NCBI GenBank assembly: GCA_910574455.1
Contig: CAJSYZ010000001.1
Coordinates: 2,711,424-2,775,423 of the forward strand
Origin: Trichaptum fuscoviolaceum
Taxonomy: Eukaryota > Basidiomycota > Agaricomycetes > Hymenochaetales > Trichaptaceae
Direction: 5' to 3'
Length of the DNA stretch: 64,000 nucleotides
Positions 46,783-58,809 of this stretch are shown here, piece after piece. The notes under the pieces are model-generated. The model did not search any database. It was not told the DNA's origin and saw nothing but the letters and a program-made list of their open reading frames with translations. The position numbers and the translations under genes were made by a program. Positions within the stretch are counted from its first letter, which is position 1. Each line of letters starts with the position of its first letter.

Positions 46783-48090
46783 GATGGACAAAGAGAATGT
46801 GTCGCCAACAATTACAGAGCCACCTTCAGTGGGACCGTCCTCTTCAGTGGGAAAGAGGGGTGACAACAATGATGTACGTTAAACCTCACCACTCAGTGCT
46901 CCTACCACTCACTTGTCTTACTCCTCTGTCATACAGTGTAGACAAATAACATTTACTATTACCAACACAAATATTGATAGTCCGGGTGGTTCCGGATTTC
47001 CTCAGAGTTGCAGCGCATCATTGGATGATTCGAGTGCGTGCACTTAGGACGAAGCCCATGTGTATTACAACTGATAATTCGGTCTTTCAGGATTTACTGG
47101 GTTCATTACAGCGATACTCGAGGTTCCAGGGTCATCCACAGTCACAGCAACTTTCTCCATAATCAGATCCAATACGTTTGGAGTACTGGGTTCTCTACCA
47201 CCATTATTCTCTGCATTCGTCGTTCAACACCTTGAAGTCCAAACTTTCTTCCGTAAGTTGTATTCTCAATTCAAATTCTTGTTACTAAATTGTTTTAAAA
47301 CTTATACACATGTATATCGCGTGTGCATGGCTTGTTGGGTATTTTAGCAGCGACAACGGACCATACCACTGTCATACCAGGCCCACCAATTACTCACGGC
47401 GCAGAAACTTCCACCAGTCCTTCTCAAAACAATCTTCCTTCTCCAAGTGTTACACAACAAGCCACAGAAGGACAAACAAGTAGCGAGGCTGCTACCGTAA
47501 CTCAGCAATCAACAACAACGACATTGGTGGCGTCATCAATAGCGTCTGGGTCTCCTCAAACCAACATTTTAGGAGGCAGCTCATCAACACCTGGATCAGA
47601 TAGTGTGTATACCACATACACAAGCTCTTTCCAGACTCAAATTGTGACGCTTGTGCCAACAAATGTGTCCGGCCATGTTGCTTCAGTACTGTCCACCAAA
47701 ATTGTTCAAGAGCCAACCACTATTAGTTTATCACTGGCTTCGGGAAGTATTTCCCCAGACAAGGGCGGCAACAGTGCACCGGATACCGGAACATCGAGGC
47801 ACATCAAACCAGGCGCTATAGCAGGCACCGTCATCGGTGTGATCGCATTTTTCATACTCGCTATGGTTTCACTACACCACGTACGGAAGAGACGGAGAGT
47901 AACAGACGTGAAGTTCCTGATGTATGCGCCTACCACCGAGCACTTGACAAGATACTCATCCGAAAGGAGATCCTCTGGAGAGTCAAGAGGCATTACGGTG
48001 ACGTACTCCAAAGTTGTCTTTGACGATCCGCAGCTGGAGAGAGCCAGAGAGATTCGGCGAGCATATGATTATCTGCGTTCTAACCCCTAA
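46783..48090 (+). CDS. Ser/Thr-rich single-pass membrane protein, second Mid2-like copy
   Basis: Exons near 46783-46872, 46939-47030, 47091-47251 and 47349-48090 share a frame. A first candidate ATG (46783) starts MDKENVSPTITEPPSVG; the 5' end is uncertain because an alternative frame through 46730-46860 also looks coding. An ectodomain follows: CRQITFTITNTNIDSPGGSG, then FTGFITAILEVPGSSTVTAT, which looks like a small beta-rich domain, then a Ser/Thr region. The membrane helix is PGAIAGTVIGVIAFFILAMVSL with basic HHVRKRRR after it. The cytosolic tail ends with SKVVFDDPQLERAREIRRAY. The GAIAG-x-VIG motif and the F-x-DP-x-x-E element of the tail are shared with the gene at 44.4-45.5 kb. No signal peptide is visible. 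Confidence 0.66.
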
Positions 48091-48489
48091 TGTGCCGTTT
48101 TGTAATGCTAATTCGGACTTCGGACTCTTGTTGGTCACTCAGACATTCGTATATACTTTACACTACCTTTCCCGTTCGTTCCTTGCGCTGTAAAATGTAA
48201 AGCCGTAAAAATCAACCACTCGCACATTAAGAAACATGGAATCATCACATTCATGAAAACATTTAAACCACATGGAGTAGATTAAACATGACATAACCAA
48301 TCGTTACTGAGAAATGATTTGCACATATGAACAGCTTTCGAGTACACCAGACACTGAACCAGGACGCCAGCGCGAAATGCGGATGGGGAATCCACGGTAC
48401 CAGCCGGACCAAACCAGCTCATACCAGATGAATTATTGTTATAACCTCGGGAGACATGGTCCGAAACGTGGAGAAGTATCTTCATTCCC
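48091..48489. other. Convergent intergenic region
   Basis: About 400 bp of AT-rich 3' flank between the convergent membrane-protein gene and EDC4. Nothing recognised. Confidence 0.5.
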
Positions 48490-51400
48490 TTACATTGGTT
48501 TGCGGCCAAGAGTTTCTTGGATATCAGAGATGAGACGCGTGGAGTCAACCAACTGCGGTCCACCAGGGAGGAGTGATAGGCGTTGTTTAGTCGTGTTCAA
48601 CATCTGCTGAACGTTAGGTAGAACGCGAGCCGTGTAAGGCGAGATTAATGGATCCTATTATACATGATGGTAAATAACAAATTTCCATGCAGTGAGCGGA
48701 ATGCTTACATTAGTATTGAGCGTCATCGCGGCGCGCTGCAGCCACCAGAGGGACGACTTAAATGCTTCATCAACGGGCGATGTTTCACCAATAGCCGCAG
48801 CAAGCTATAGTCAATTCTGTTAATAAGCTGAAGATGAATGAATGTGTAAAGTAACGTACTCGGTGGACAAGCGTCAAAATGACAGCCTGCGACAACGGAC
48901 CAGCTCCGCTGGACGGCATGATGACTTCCGGATTCGAGCGTGCCAGCAACTCGCGAAGCTGTTTCAAGTCCTGCGTACCCAACACTGCGAGGTATGTATC
49001 GTCCCAATCCTCGGTTTTTGGAGTGGGCAGTTGTTGCACCATGTTCTGTGCCGGCAGTTGCTGGACTGACGATGACGGCTGAGAATGGGAAGGTGGTAGG
49101 CTCGGACCGTACCACTGATTGTGAAGTTGCGAAGGGGGCTGTTGTTGTTGGAAGGATTGGGAGAAGTTGGGACCCATGGGAGGAAGGTTGCCCTGACGGT
49201 GGTGGGACTGACTCATGGGGGATTGACCAGCCTGGCCAAAGGAGCCTGATGTCGAACTGGGTGAGCCACGCGAGGTGACAGATGGTGGCAAAGGATGGCT
49301 CAGAGGTGGCATGTTCATCGACATAAATTTCAGCTGCTCGGATAATGCACGGATGTTCTGGTCCATGTCGCGGATCAAGGACTGTATGACTTATCAGTAA
49401 ATATATTGATCTACAAAACACTCCATTCACCTCCTGTGTCCGTAACGCCTCTGCTTGCCATGTAATAATTTCTTTCTTCAGATTCATAACTTCATTACGA
49501 ATCTCCCTCGTGAGCTCTTGATGCATGGATGACGATTGTGCTTGATATGCTGGGATCAAGGTCTTTGAGATGGTATCCTTCACGTAACGTTCGATGACGG
49601 GTGAGAGACTGTTAGTTATATTTCGCGAAAGCTGGTTCGCAATTTCCGGTTTAATGAGGTTCTTTTCAATTTCGCCCGGTAGCGTCTGTAGAGATGGATG
49701 GAATTAGAAAAAAAACGACCAAGTTCTCCAGATCAGAACATACCAGTTTGAATGACTCGCTGAGGCCCTTCGCAATCTGGTTGTTCGTTGCGAGTTTCAT
49801 TTCGGTCTTCGTGATAGCTTCAAGAGATGGAAGGACTGAATTCTGGACTTCGCCTTTGACGGCCATCTCAACAACGCGCGTGGTGTTCTTCGTAAGCTCA
49901 GTGGAAATGAGTTTGAGTATCTTCTCTTGACGCGCAAAGTCAGCAGCCTGCTCAGTAGCACGGGCCTCTTCCAACCGTTGCTCTATAGCGAGTTCAGCTC
50001 AATCTACCAACGAGAAAAGAAAAGACGACTTACGTTGCTTATCAAGTTCTTTCGCAATGAGACGTCCGATACGAGTGTGCAAGCTCTCTTCCACCTTTCT
50101 AATCTCTTTGGACAATGCAATGCCGAGTGGAGACTCGTTCAGGACAGCAGAATCGGTCGCTTTCTCTTTACCCTTGTCACGGCTGCCATTTCCACTGCCG
50201 CTGTCTTCCTTGTCCTTCCATCCAACGTTCTTCCCCTTGGTACCCTTGCCCTTCGTATCAGGCGCACGGACCTCTTCCTTATGCTCAATGTCGACATCCT
50301 CTGACGGCGGAGTACGCAGCCGAATTGGGACAGACGGGATGGGTTGTGAGATTGTCTGAGCAGGCGCAGCCTGAGGTTGTCGCTGAGGGGCTGGAGGAGC
50401 GACCTGCACTGGGTTGAAAGGTGGGAACTTCGCGGATGTCTGCATGAACGCTGCGTCATACCACTCCCTCCTGATAAGAACCTGGTCAACGCCGCTATTG
50501 TGAACAGAGAAGGCGACCAAGGCGAGTTCTCCAGGCGCAAGTTTGGCAGCGACACATGCTGCAGCTGCTTCATCACCGTGAGGGTCAGCGTCTCCGGTGA
50601 GGATGACGAAGTTGAGGGTAGGCTTGGGTCCGATGAATTCGACGGCTTGCTCGAAGTACCCGCTGCGGATGAGCTCTTCGCCACCTGGCGACGGCGTCGA
50701 CATCTCAAAGCAAACCTTGAGGGCAATAAGACTGTCGCGCTTGCTATTTGCGACCCAAAGCGTCTGGATGCGACTGTCGTAGTTGACATGGCAGTACATT
50801 TCAGGATCCTCGCGACCCCCGTTTAAGAACTTCACAGTCGACAGAACAATGTCGCCCATGACAGGAAGTAACTGGAGAACTGTGCCATTCTTGCGGCCGA
50901 TAACAACTCCGCCGTCGAGGAAAGTCAAGGAAGAAGGTACGCCCTCTCCAGGGATCTTCCGCGACCAGAATGATACCCTTTCGGGGATATTCCAGAGACT
51001 AAGGACAGAGTCTTCGGAGATGGTGGCGAGAGCTTGATGAGGAACGTCGAAGTCGAACGCGATCAAAGGCTATATAAAGTGCCGAAGTCAACAAAAAGGA
51101 AGTGTTAACGGTCCTTTAAATATAACGTACCGATGTCATGGAAAACAGTTGCGAGAAGCGATGAAGGTCAGCCTGGGAGAACGTCGAGCCTCTGTATGCG
51201 GCTGCTGCCTCGGGAACATTCAGAAGATAGATATTCGAGTCTGAAGCTACAGCCAACGTGTCCGGGTCCTTCGGATGCCACTTGACGGAATGCAGGGGCT
51301 CATATTCATTATTTGGAATGATACAGACGAGGAGGTTTCCCCTGCTCCAGAAAGATTAAAAAACACTAAAAATCGCGATTAAAAGAAGAACGTACGGGAC

Positions 51401-53292
51401 ATCATCGGTGATTACTTCAGGAAGCTCCCATACAACAAATCCACCATCTGCAGTAACTCCGGCCAGCCTGTTGCCATGTACGGCCATGTCTGTTACAGAA
51501 ACTGAAGCGGGGAAGACGGGCGGAAGCTGCAAGAGGGTGCGGTCACCACTTGATCGGCTGATGACCCGCACACGACCACGGGTCATGGCGTATGCAACCC
51601 AGTGCGTTGCGCCGATAGTAGTGCCAGGCACGAAATTTGGGTCAACCTTGACAAGAGCAATCGCGGTCGACTTGACGCAGTCTCGAGAAGCCTGGATACT
51701 TTCCAGACTCTGCGTTACATCAAACGTGATTGTTTGCATGGGTGTTCTAGCGAGGCGTCAATGACTGTTATGTAAGGATAAAGGTGATGAATAATCTTAC
51801 GAGGGACTGATGATTGGCTTAATCTTTGGCATACGCACTCTGCCCTCTTGGCCATTCTTCCCATTTCCGCGTATCGATGGCGATCCGGCTCTTGCTCTAC
51901 CTCCGAGTCCGGAAGGACCTTGGGACATACTTGAAAGGTCGCCGCTCTGAGGCAGAATGTGTTGGGTGTACGTGCGCGGGGGAGAGGGGGGTAACTGCGC
52001 AGGCTTCACGGTATAGGATGGCTGAGCTTTGCTCTGGAACTGAACAGGCTCATTCGGCGGTGTGGCAGGCTCCGATCCATAGCCATCGAACTGCTGCTGA
52101 GTGGGAATGACGGGACCTTGACTCCTGGTCAACTGGTCCATCAAATTCTCCATGGACTTCCTCTTCGGGTCGGCAGCAGCCGATGTCCACGAGTCGTCAG
52201 TGTCTCTTGACTCGGCCATGGAAAGAGAGACGGGGTCCGCCTTTTTCTTACCAGTAGAAGTGGTTGTCGACGAAAGGGCATCGAAGGGGGAAACGAAGTC
52301 GAAAATAGATTTACGACCTGGTGAGGGAGGTTGCGCTTGCGTCTGCGATACTTGCGGAGTTGCCTCTTGGCTATATGGTACAGTGGTTTGATACTGATCA
52401 GCGGGGAAAGGTCCATACATCTGCGAAGGATACGGTAGAGGAGCGCTGGATTGATAAGAAGGTTGTGTTTGGTCGACGATGCCAGAACCAACCACATTTC
52501 TGTATAAGAAAAAACGTGTATTCAGTTAGAAGTTCAACATCAATGAACAGAAACCCATGAAAACTTCATCGAAAGAAATGAACTAGGATTAACGTATGAA
52601 TTGCTCAAAGAAGGGCGAAAAAAAAAAACAGAAACTTCGAAGGACAGCAATGATGACGTATTCCAAACTTTGATAAAACGAACATACCCAGACATTAACT
52701 GTTCCAACAAGTATTTTCCCTGCGCCTCACTTCCCGACGGTGCCGGCCTGGGACGTTGCTCCACGCCTGGCGGAGATGGACGTTGTTGAGGGATTGAGTA
52801 TTGATTATTCGAAGGTCCTACGTTGACTGTTGAATTGCCGCTGGCTGAGGGCCCGCCAGGCGAAGCTACGGTTGATCCAAGAAGAGAGAGAAGTGCACTC
52901 TGACGATCGGCCGGCGCAGGATTGCCACCTGATCCTCCAGAAGACGCCGACCCCGCGGTCACTGAGGACACTGGCGTCGCTGGCGCAGAGTTGTTGTTCT
53001 GTTGGATGGGTTGTTGTTGAGATCGGAATGGATTGTTTCCGCTAGCAGAATGCGTTGGTTCAGACGAGCTTGCCTGACCAAGGTTGCGGAAAAGTGATTC
53101 AAGAGTTTTCGGAGGTGAAGAAGGGTGCGGTTCGCGATATGATTGTGCGGGCGAGACGTGCTGCTGCTGAGGAGCTTGGTACTGGCTGTTTTGCTGCATC
53201 TGCGACTGCGTTGGTGACGACGGGTCTTGGGGAGGCGTGACTCCTCTCGCACCGAACAGGCTCATGACGTTGAAATTAGTTGCTCTATCCAT
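48490..53292 (-). CDS. EDC4: Enhancer of mRNA decapping 4 (EDC4/Ge-1) homologue
   Basis: P-body scaffold linking Dcp1-Dcp2 decapping. Starts MDRATNFNVMSLFGARGVTP at 53292; a Gln/Pro/Ser-rich N-terminal region contains the conserved YLLEQLMSG helix. A WD40 domain follows from about 51740: THWVAYAMTRGRVRVISR, NRLAGVTADGGFVVWEL, SVKWHPKDPDTLAVASDSNI, PHQALATISEDSVLSLWNI and YDSRIQTLWVANSKRDSL. The next part is basic/acidic linker (KGKGTKGKNVGWKDKE), then long coiled coils (SKEIRKVEESLHTRIGRLIA, DFARQEKILKLISTEL). The C-terminal domain carries LLARSNPEVIMPSSGAGPLS, then WLQRAAMTLNTN and RVLPNVQQMLNTTKQRL, ending ETLGRKPM. The order WD40, linker, coiled coil and an alpha-helical C-terminus matches Ge-1/EDC4. 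Roughly 1,350 residues over about ten exons; no break seen. Confidence 0.92.
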
Positions 53293-56200
53293 GCTCGTCG
53301 CCGTTGAGATAGTGGCGAGCAGCTATCGCGAAGATGATGATGGGGAGGGGAGGGGGGTATGAGCAAGAAAGTTACGATTCTTGGTCAAGTAAAGCAAGAC
53401 GCCTCGCGGTTTGCACGAGTACCGGCTGTTTACGTACATGCCATGCTCACTTGTGAACTCGTCGCCTTTCTGATCTCAAGCCCAGACAAATGGCATTAAC
53501 TTTTATTCGGTCCAATGCCTTTTCCTAACCGCACGAAATCTACCACCCAGTTTTTAAAATTACAGAGGTCTGTGTTTCTACGACTTATGTTCCACGAACT
53601 ATATATGTCACTTTTATTCACAATTATTAGTGAGCTTCTATGTACAAACAAACCTTATTGCCTGCCATTTGGCGCGTGTTTACAAGGAGATGGACTCCAC
53701 ACACACAAAGCCTGAGTCCCATTATATTGCCCGAACAGTCTGGTGTGGCATCCTTTGATGGTGAGAGTACAAATCCGGCCTCGCAATGAAGATTCACAGA
53801 AGAAGATATAACTTAACAGAGTTACCGAGTTTCTTTTAGACAACAAAGTCGGCAGTTCGAAAGTCGACGTAATCGAGACTTCGATGGTCTAGGTCGTCTG
53901 TTATATTTCAATGTAGGTGAGATTATACGGAAGCGCATGGGGGGTGCGTGTCATCAGGGCAGAATGAGGCCCGATAACCTACGAGAGTCCGGTGACCAAA
54001 CGAACGAACCCTATAACGCGGACCGCGAGCACTGTAGTTAACTGAGATTGCTGGCCATGAAACTCGTGGAGGTCGTTTCTCTGTGGGCTTGCTAGGTGAG
54101 AAACGGCAATCACATAGACAATGGTTAAATATCGGTGTAAGTTTCGTACCTAAGGAGAATTATGCGCGAGGACTTTGAGAACCATCCATGCGACTAAGCT
54201 CTAAGTGACTTTGATTGAAATTCGTGGAGAATTGAATGCAGAAGGTTCAAGGAAGGATTGTTTTACGTAGAACTGTTGCAGTCCCCGACCTATTGCGAAT
54301 AGAAACCCTTCATAAAAGGACAGCTGATCAATGTGAGTTGAGTCGAGAGCAGAACACCAAAATTGCCGGACACGCAAAGACAGGTTGCATCCAAAGTCAG
54401 CGTTCGGCAGGTAATGTAAAGCAAGCTTGTCTGGCCGCCGGAAAGCGTGGCAAGGAATGGAAAGCACGGCGAGATGAGAACACGATCTTGACACGCCATA
54501 GCGTTTAAGGCGTTCTCCCGAATAATGGGAGCAATCCTTGCACGCAAGGGTATGTAGTCTGGCATGTAGCTGATGAGTACCGAAGAATGCAAGGGAATTG
54601 ATAGCGAAGACAGGAATGCGGACTGCACGTTGAGAGGAGAGGCCGAGCCGTCGGCTCTGGATGAGCACGACGTCCAATGCGTCATGGTGTTCAAGCGTGG
54701 CTTGTTTTATAGTGTTATGGTCAGCCAATCAGTTATCATTGAGATACATCGGGAAGGTGAACTCCTATGGTGCCTATGTCGACTGCACACAGATGAGCAA
54801 CCGAAGCCCATGCGCGAGCCTTGAAGTGAAAAGTAAGAATGTAGGATACGGTCGATAGGTCCAGGGAGGACATTGCTACCAGATGGCCTTACCGTCGATT
54901 AGATCTTCCCAGAAGATAGCTCGATCAATGAAGGTTCCTATTACAAAGGAGGGTAAGTTAGCAGGAACACAAATAACATGATATGTGAGTTATGCCTTGG
55001 AGAAGTTTTTCATCGGCCATGCGTGTTCATTTTAAATCCTCCTCCTCCGACGGAACGCCAAGTTAGTTGAGTATCGACAAGCGCGTGTCTCCCACGTCCG
55101 TATAGTTCCATCCTCTCTTCAGACGACAAAAGGTAGCGCATGCATTTGAATTCGATAATACATTGTCGGTAAATCCGCGGTTTGGATGCAAATATGAAAA
55201 AGGGGCAAACGAGTTGTTAGTGCATGTTTTATTTTCCCCTAAACCGACTGGATAATGAGGCCGCAGGGAAGGGGGGAAACACGGAAGTCCGCGATTCATC
55301 TGTGCCTCATAGCCCCTTATTCACTTTCTTGATCAGCTCGGACTACCGAGTGAGTGACCATCCTAAAGAATCGTCAGGGTGCAGTCAATCTTTCGGAATA
55401 AAGCGATGTAAGTCCTTTGCGCGTTACGGTCTTGCATCTAAAGGAAAGAATCAGTGAATCGGCAATCTACATGGAGAGGTTCTGTAGACCTACCACAACG
55501 AGAGAAATTCAGAATCCCTTTCGTTGGAGACGCTAGCCTACCAGACGAGCGAAGAGATAGATCTCTTGATTCGTCCGGACAGACAAGCAAAGGACGACGT
55601 TGGAAGCATGAAAAGTATAATTCAACGAGTCGAATTCCGCAAGGTGTCCGGTCCATGCTCATGACGCCCGTGTATCCCGAAGCATTCAAGTCGGGTTACT
55701 CGACCGATGGTAGATCATACACAAGGAAAATTTATGACTTGGAACACAATTTGATCAGCTAACGTGTTGCTCTCCTTGGATTAGATTGGACGGATCAGCA
55801 GGAGAAGCTTCGAGAGTCCATCTGCATCGGAGACAACGTTAGTGCAGAGAAGGGAGTACAACATAATCATTTGTCACCTCTATGGGATCCGATTCCAAAT
55901 AACTAAAGATGTCCTGTTATATTTGCGATCCTTCATAATGTTTCCGCAGGAACTTTGGCATCCTGGCTAACATGGGAGTCCGATCAAGTGTAGCACGAGG
56001 GATATTCTGCCATTAGCAAGCGAATGTCCACAAAATGCCTCATCTTTCTTAAGAAGAGCCATACGGGTCCATCTATTCTCGAAATGCCGCGCTAGTTGAT
56101 AAGACCATATGGATAAGATTCAGCAGATGTATCATTATCATTCAGTTGATTCAGACAGCATCAGTGATTTGGGTGGATTGAGAGCGGAGAGGTAGCCAGC

Positions 56201-56676
56201 GCTGTGCGCTAGTCAGTCTATTCTTGCAGCCTCCCCACACATTGATAGAGTCTAGGCGGTGCTCAGCGTTGACAAACGGCATCGTCTCCAGAAAAGTTCT
56301 CATTTGTTATTCCACTGGGGTGCAGGTCTGTCATTGTTCAGAGTCAAAATTACTGTAGCGAATTGTTGGCAGTCATATCCGAGCAACAAAAATTCGACCA
56401 ACAGCCTCGAAGATTGTATTTTGAGGGAGCAAGAAGAGGGGGAAGAAAGCGAGCAGTTGAACTGTTCAACGACTCAGAGTGTGAGCCGGACGGAACTGGA
56501 CAAGTCAGGAGAAAACAGGGCAGCGACGCCGCGGCCGAGGCATCACGAGTATTTGCTCTTGTTTGGCCCGCTTCAGGGGGAAACGCATATAAGCTGCACC
56601 GGTTTGTCGACTTCATCTTTAACTACAACCCAGTGTTCATCTACAACTCCTATCACCTTTAACCAGAATATACATC
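53293..56676. other. 3.4 kb gene-poor region
   Basis: The longest gap in the window. It contains the EDC4 promoter side (C/T-rich on the minus strand near 53300-53350). Open frames of 100-175 codons occur (54728-54201 minus, 55454-55762 plus) but they have biased, non-protein-like composition and no recognised motif. I found no terminal repeats, target-site duplications or transposase motifs. It may hold non-coding RNA, a decayed gene or simply control DNA of the metallothionein gene at its right edge. Confidence 0.4.
56588..56592 (+). promoter_or_regulatory. TATA box of the metallothionein gene
   Basis: CATATAAGC lies 85-90 bp upstream of the metallothionein ATG, a normal fungal spacing for TATA to transcription start plus short leader. 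Inference from position and sequence only. Confidence 0.55.
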
Positions 56677-56903
56677 ATGTACACTGTACGTTGTGCCTAT
56701 ATCTCTGCTCGTCGTCGGTGCACAGCTGACATGTCCTTTGCAATTTAGGTAGAGACCCCCGTCAACTTCCACGGCGCCTGCGGTGAGGCTTCCTGCTCGT
56801 GCGGAGACAAGTATGTTGCTTTTCCTCTACGGTCTCGGACAACTTGTTGACCTCTTCACAAAGGTGCCAGTGCGCAGCCGGTGCCTGCAAGTGCGGCAAA
56901 TAA
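56677..56903 (+). CDS. Metallothionein, 36 residues, three exons
   Basis: Cys-rich metal chelator, probably for copper. Exons 56677-56685 (9 nt), 56749-56810 and 56864-56903 have GT-AG introns with matching phases. The 36-residue product starts MYTVETPVNFHGACG. From residue 14 it reads ACGEASCSCGDKC, then QCAAGACKCGK and stop. Seven Cys lie in the pattern C-x4-C-x-C-x3-C-x-C-x4-C-x-C. There is no aromatic residue after Phe10 and no His after His11. Seven Cys with this CxC spacing resemble the small copper metallothioneins of Neurospora and Agaricus. A TATA box at 56588 supports expression. Each exon is far too short for ORF-based gene finding. I infer copper binding from family resemblance; cadmium or zinc cannot be excluded. 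Confidence 0.85.
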
Positions 56904-57161
56904 ATGACAGCTCGCTTGTAATAGCTACAATCTTATCATGCTCTGCATGGGATGCCAAATTGTTTGAATAAATGTTGTATAATTGATTGTGCATTATGGA
57001 TTTGAAATGGATAAGATATCGGCTTCAATTATATGCAATCGTTCGTGTGATACAGGCCATTTAATCTGCTATCTTAACATCATCTACTTATCTGTAGTTT
57101 CATTCGCGCGGAGAAGCAAGTACTATTGTAAGTTGCCCATGATTAATGAACATAGAAAAGC

Positions 57162-58576
57162 TCACTGGCCAGACAAGACGACTTGAGCTCTGAGTTCTTC
57201 ATATCTCTTCCTCCTGTACGGATCTACTAGCAACAGCTTATCAAGAATAGATTGACATTCACTCAACAGCCTCTTCGATTCCACTTCCGCTGATTGGGAG
57301 GCTACTTGTGCATGAATCTTCAAAAGTAGTCGCTTGTAGTGCACGAGTGATTCAAGACACCCTGTTTTCCAAATTTCCGTTAAGCTCTCGTGGGTACGGG
57401 CCGGATGATAACTCACATTTGCAATCCGGCTCAACTTCTGCAAGCTCTTCTATGACTGCAATTTCCCGCGTCAATATGCTTTGATCATCTCCTAAGTAGC
57501 AGCAAAGGATCAGAGAAATCAGCTCGTAGAGACTAGACGTAGTATAAAATAGGGCCCACCTCCGCCAACTAGCCATCGATGGTAGATCCAGGCACTCTGA
57601 TCATAGGGGTCAACGTAAAGAGCTTGCTTCACCAACTCGAATTCTACCGGAAGAAAACCGATGGTCAAACGCTTCATTGATATGCAAAAGGAGCCTTACC
57701 CGCATCTTTCGTCTTTGCTTCGTCTAGGATGCCTTTTCCCCACATGGACTGATAGACCTTCGACCGCTGATGCCAAGCACTGAAATTTGAGAAGTTCGCC
57801 TCAATCTTGCGCGTAGTGTATGCCAATTCGTCCGATTCAGGTCTCTTCACGGGAAGTGAAGCGAGGACGTATCTCCGATAGTCCCATGCCATAACTGATC
57901 AAGATAGTCAGCCCGCTTTCATAAAGGCAAAGGACCGAGTGTAACAGAGCATACAGTTTCGTGCATCAGCATCCAACATCTTTTCTACTGCTCGCAACTC
58001 CATTGTCCAATGCGCCTTTTTCCATCCTAGCGGATCTCCTATGGGGCCCTCTGGGACATTTTCCAAGCACCAGCGGCGATGATTCCAGATCCAATAGACC
58101 TTCGGGTGCATACGCAAGAATGTCATAGTCAACTCGAGGTCTGTACTGAGGATATCGTTGATGTCATCAGGCTTGCTAGATCTCCGGAGCAGTCAGCTCT
58201 GTAGAAGATTGGGTAGATCATATATACATACCACATTGGAAAGATGCCATTTGCGAATATATCCCGTCTGTAGTTCCAGATTGTGTAGAACTCTGGATTC
58301 ATGTGAAGGAGTCTTGTTGTGAGGGTTAATGCGTCTTGGCCCCAGTCTTTTGCCTTCTTCTACTTAGCAGTTCCATTCAGATACGCGACGTTAACACCAG
58401 AATCCGAGATTACCCTGCTGAGTACATCGTCTGTTAACTTCAGATACTCTTGAAGTTTGGCCTGTTCCTTCTCTCTACGTGCTTTGAGTTGCTCTGCACT
58501 CAGTCGGGAACGCTTGCCTCCGTGCTGAGTACTTTATCAGTTTGTGACTCAAAGCCATCTTCTAGAAAGTTACCAT
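57162..58576 (-). CDS. BET4: Rab geranylgeranyltransferase alpha subunit (Bet4)
   Basis: Alpha subunit of the enzyme that attaches geranylgeranyl groups to Rab C-termini (with Bet2 and Rab escort protein). The coding start is ATG at 58576, placed directly before an intron donor (GTAACT). The next exon reads HGGKRSRLSAEQLKARREKE. Prenyltransferase alpha (PFTA) repeats follow: MNPEFYTIWNYRRDIF, HPKVYWIWNHRRWCLENV, AWDYRRYVLASLPV, FSNFSAWHQRSKVYQ and DPYDQSAWIYHRWLVGG, each with the W-x-x-R core. The C-terminal part has LLEKL-like LLSECQSILDKLLLVDPYR, ending VVLSGQ. Fungal Bet4 lacks the LRR and Ig domains of animal RabGGTA, and none is seen here. About eight exons. Two Rab substrates (YPT1 and the Rab4-like GTPase) are also in this window. 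Confidence 0.9.
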
Positions 58577-58809
58577 CCTATCGTTTCTCTTGTCGTCAAA
58601 GTTGTTAAGAACCACCAATGCACAGTATGGGCTGAGTTGCAGCGTAGAAGAGTTCAAGTTCTGAATGACGCGCAATAGACTGAGATCCAAGTTTTATGTA
58701 ATACAACTCGGCCAGGGTCCTGCCTTTCCCAAATGTTACGCTTCCTCAACACGGTTGCTCAACGTCGAGCACTTAGCTGTTGTTCGTATACCCCCGACGC
58801 CCAGCAACA
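58577..58809. promoter_or_regulatory. Short divergent promoter between BET4 and SYF1
   Basis: 233 bp between opposed start codons, so core promoter elements must be close together or shared. No motif is clear. Confidence 0.45.

Noticed and set aside
54201..54728. 175-codon minus-strand frame as a real gene
   Set aside because: Rich in His, Leu, Ser and Cys with no motif, and other frames in the same stretch are also open; kept only as part of the gene-poor region.
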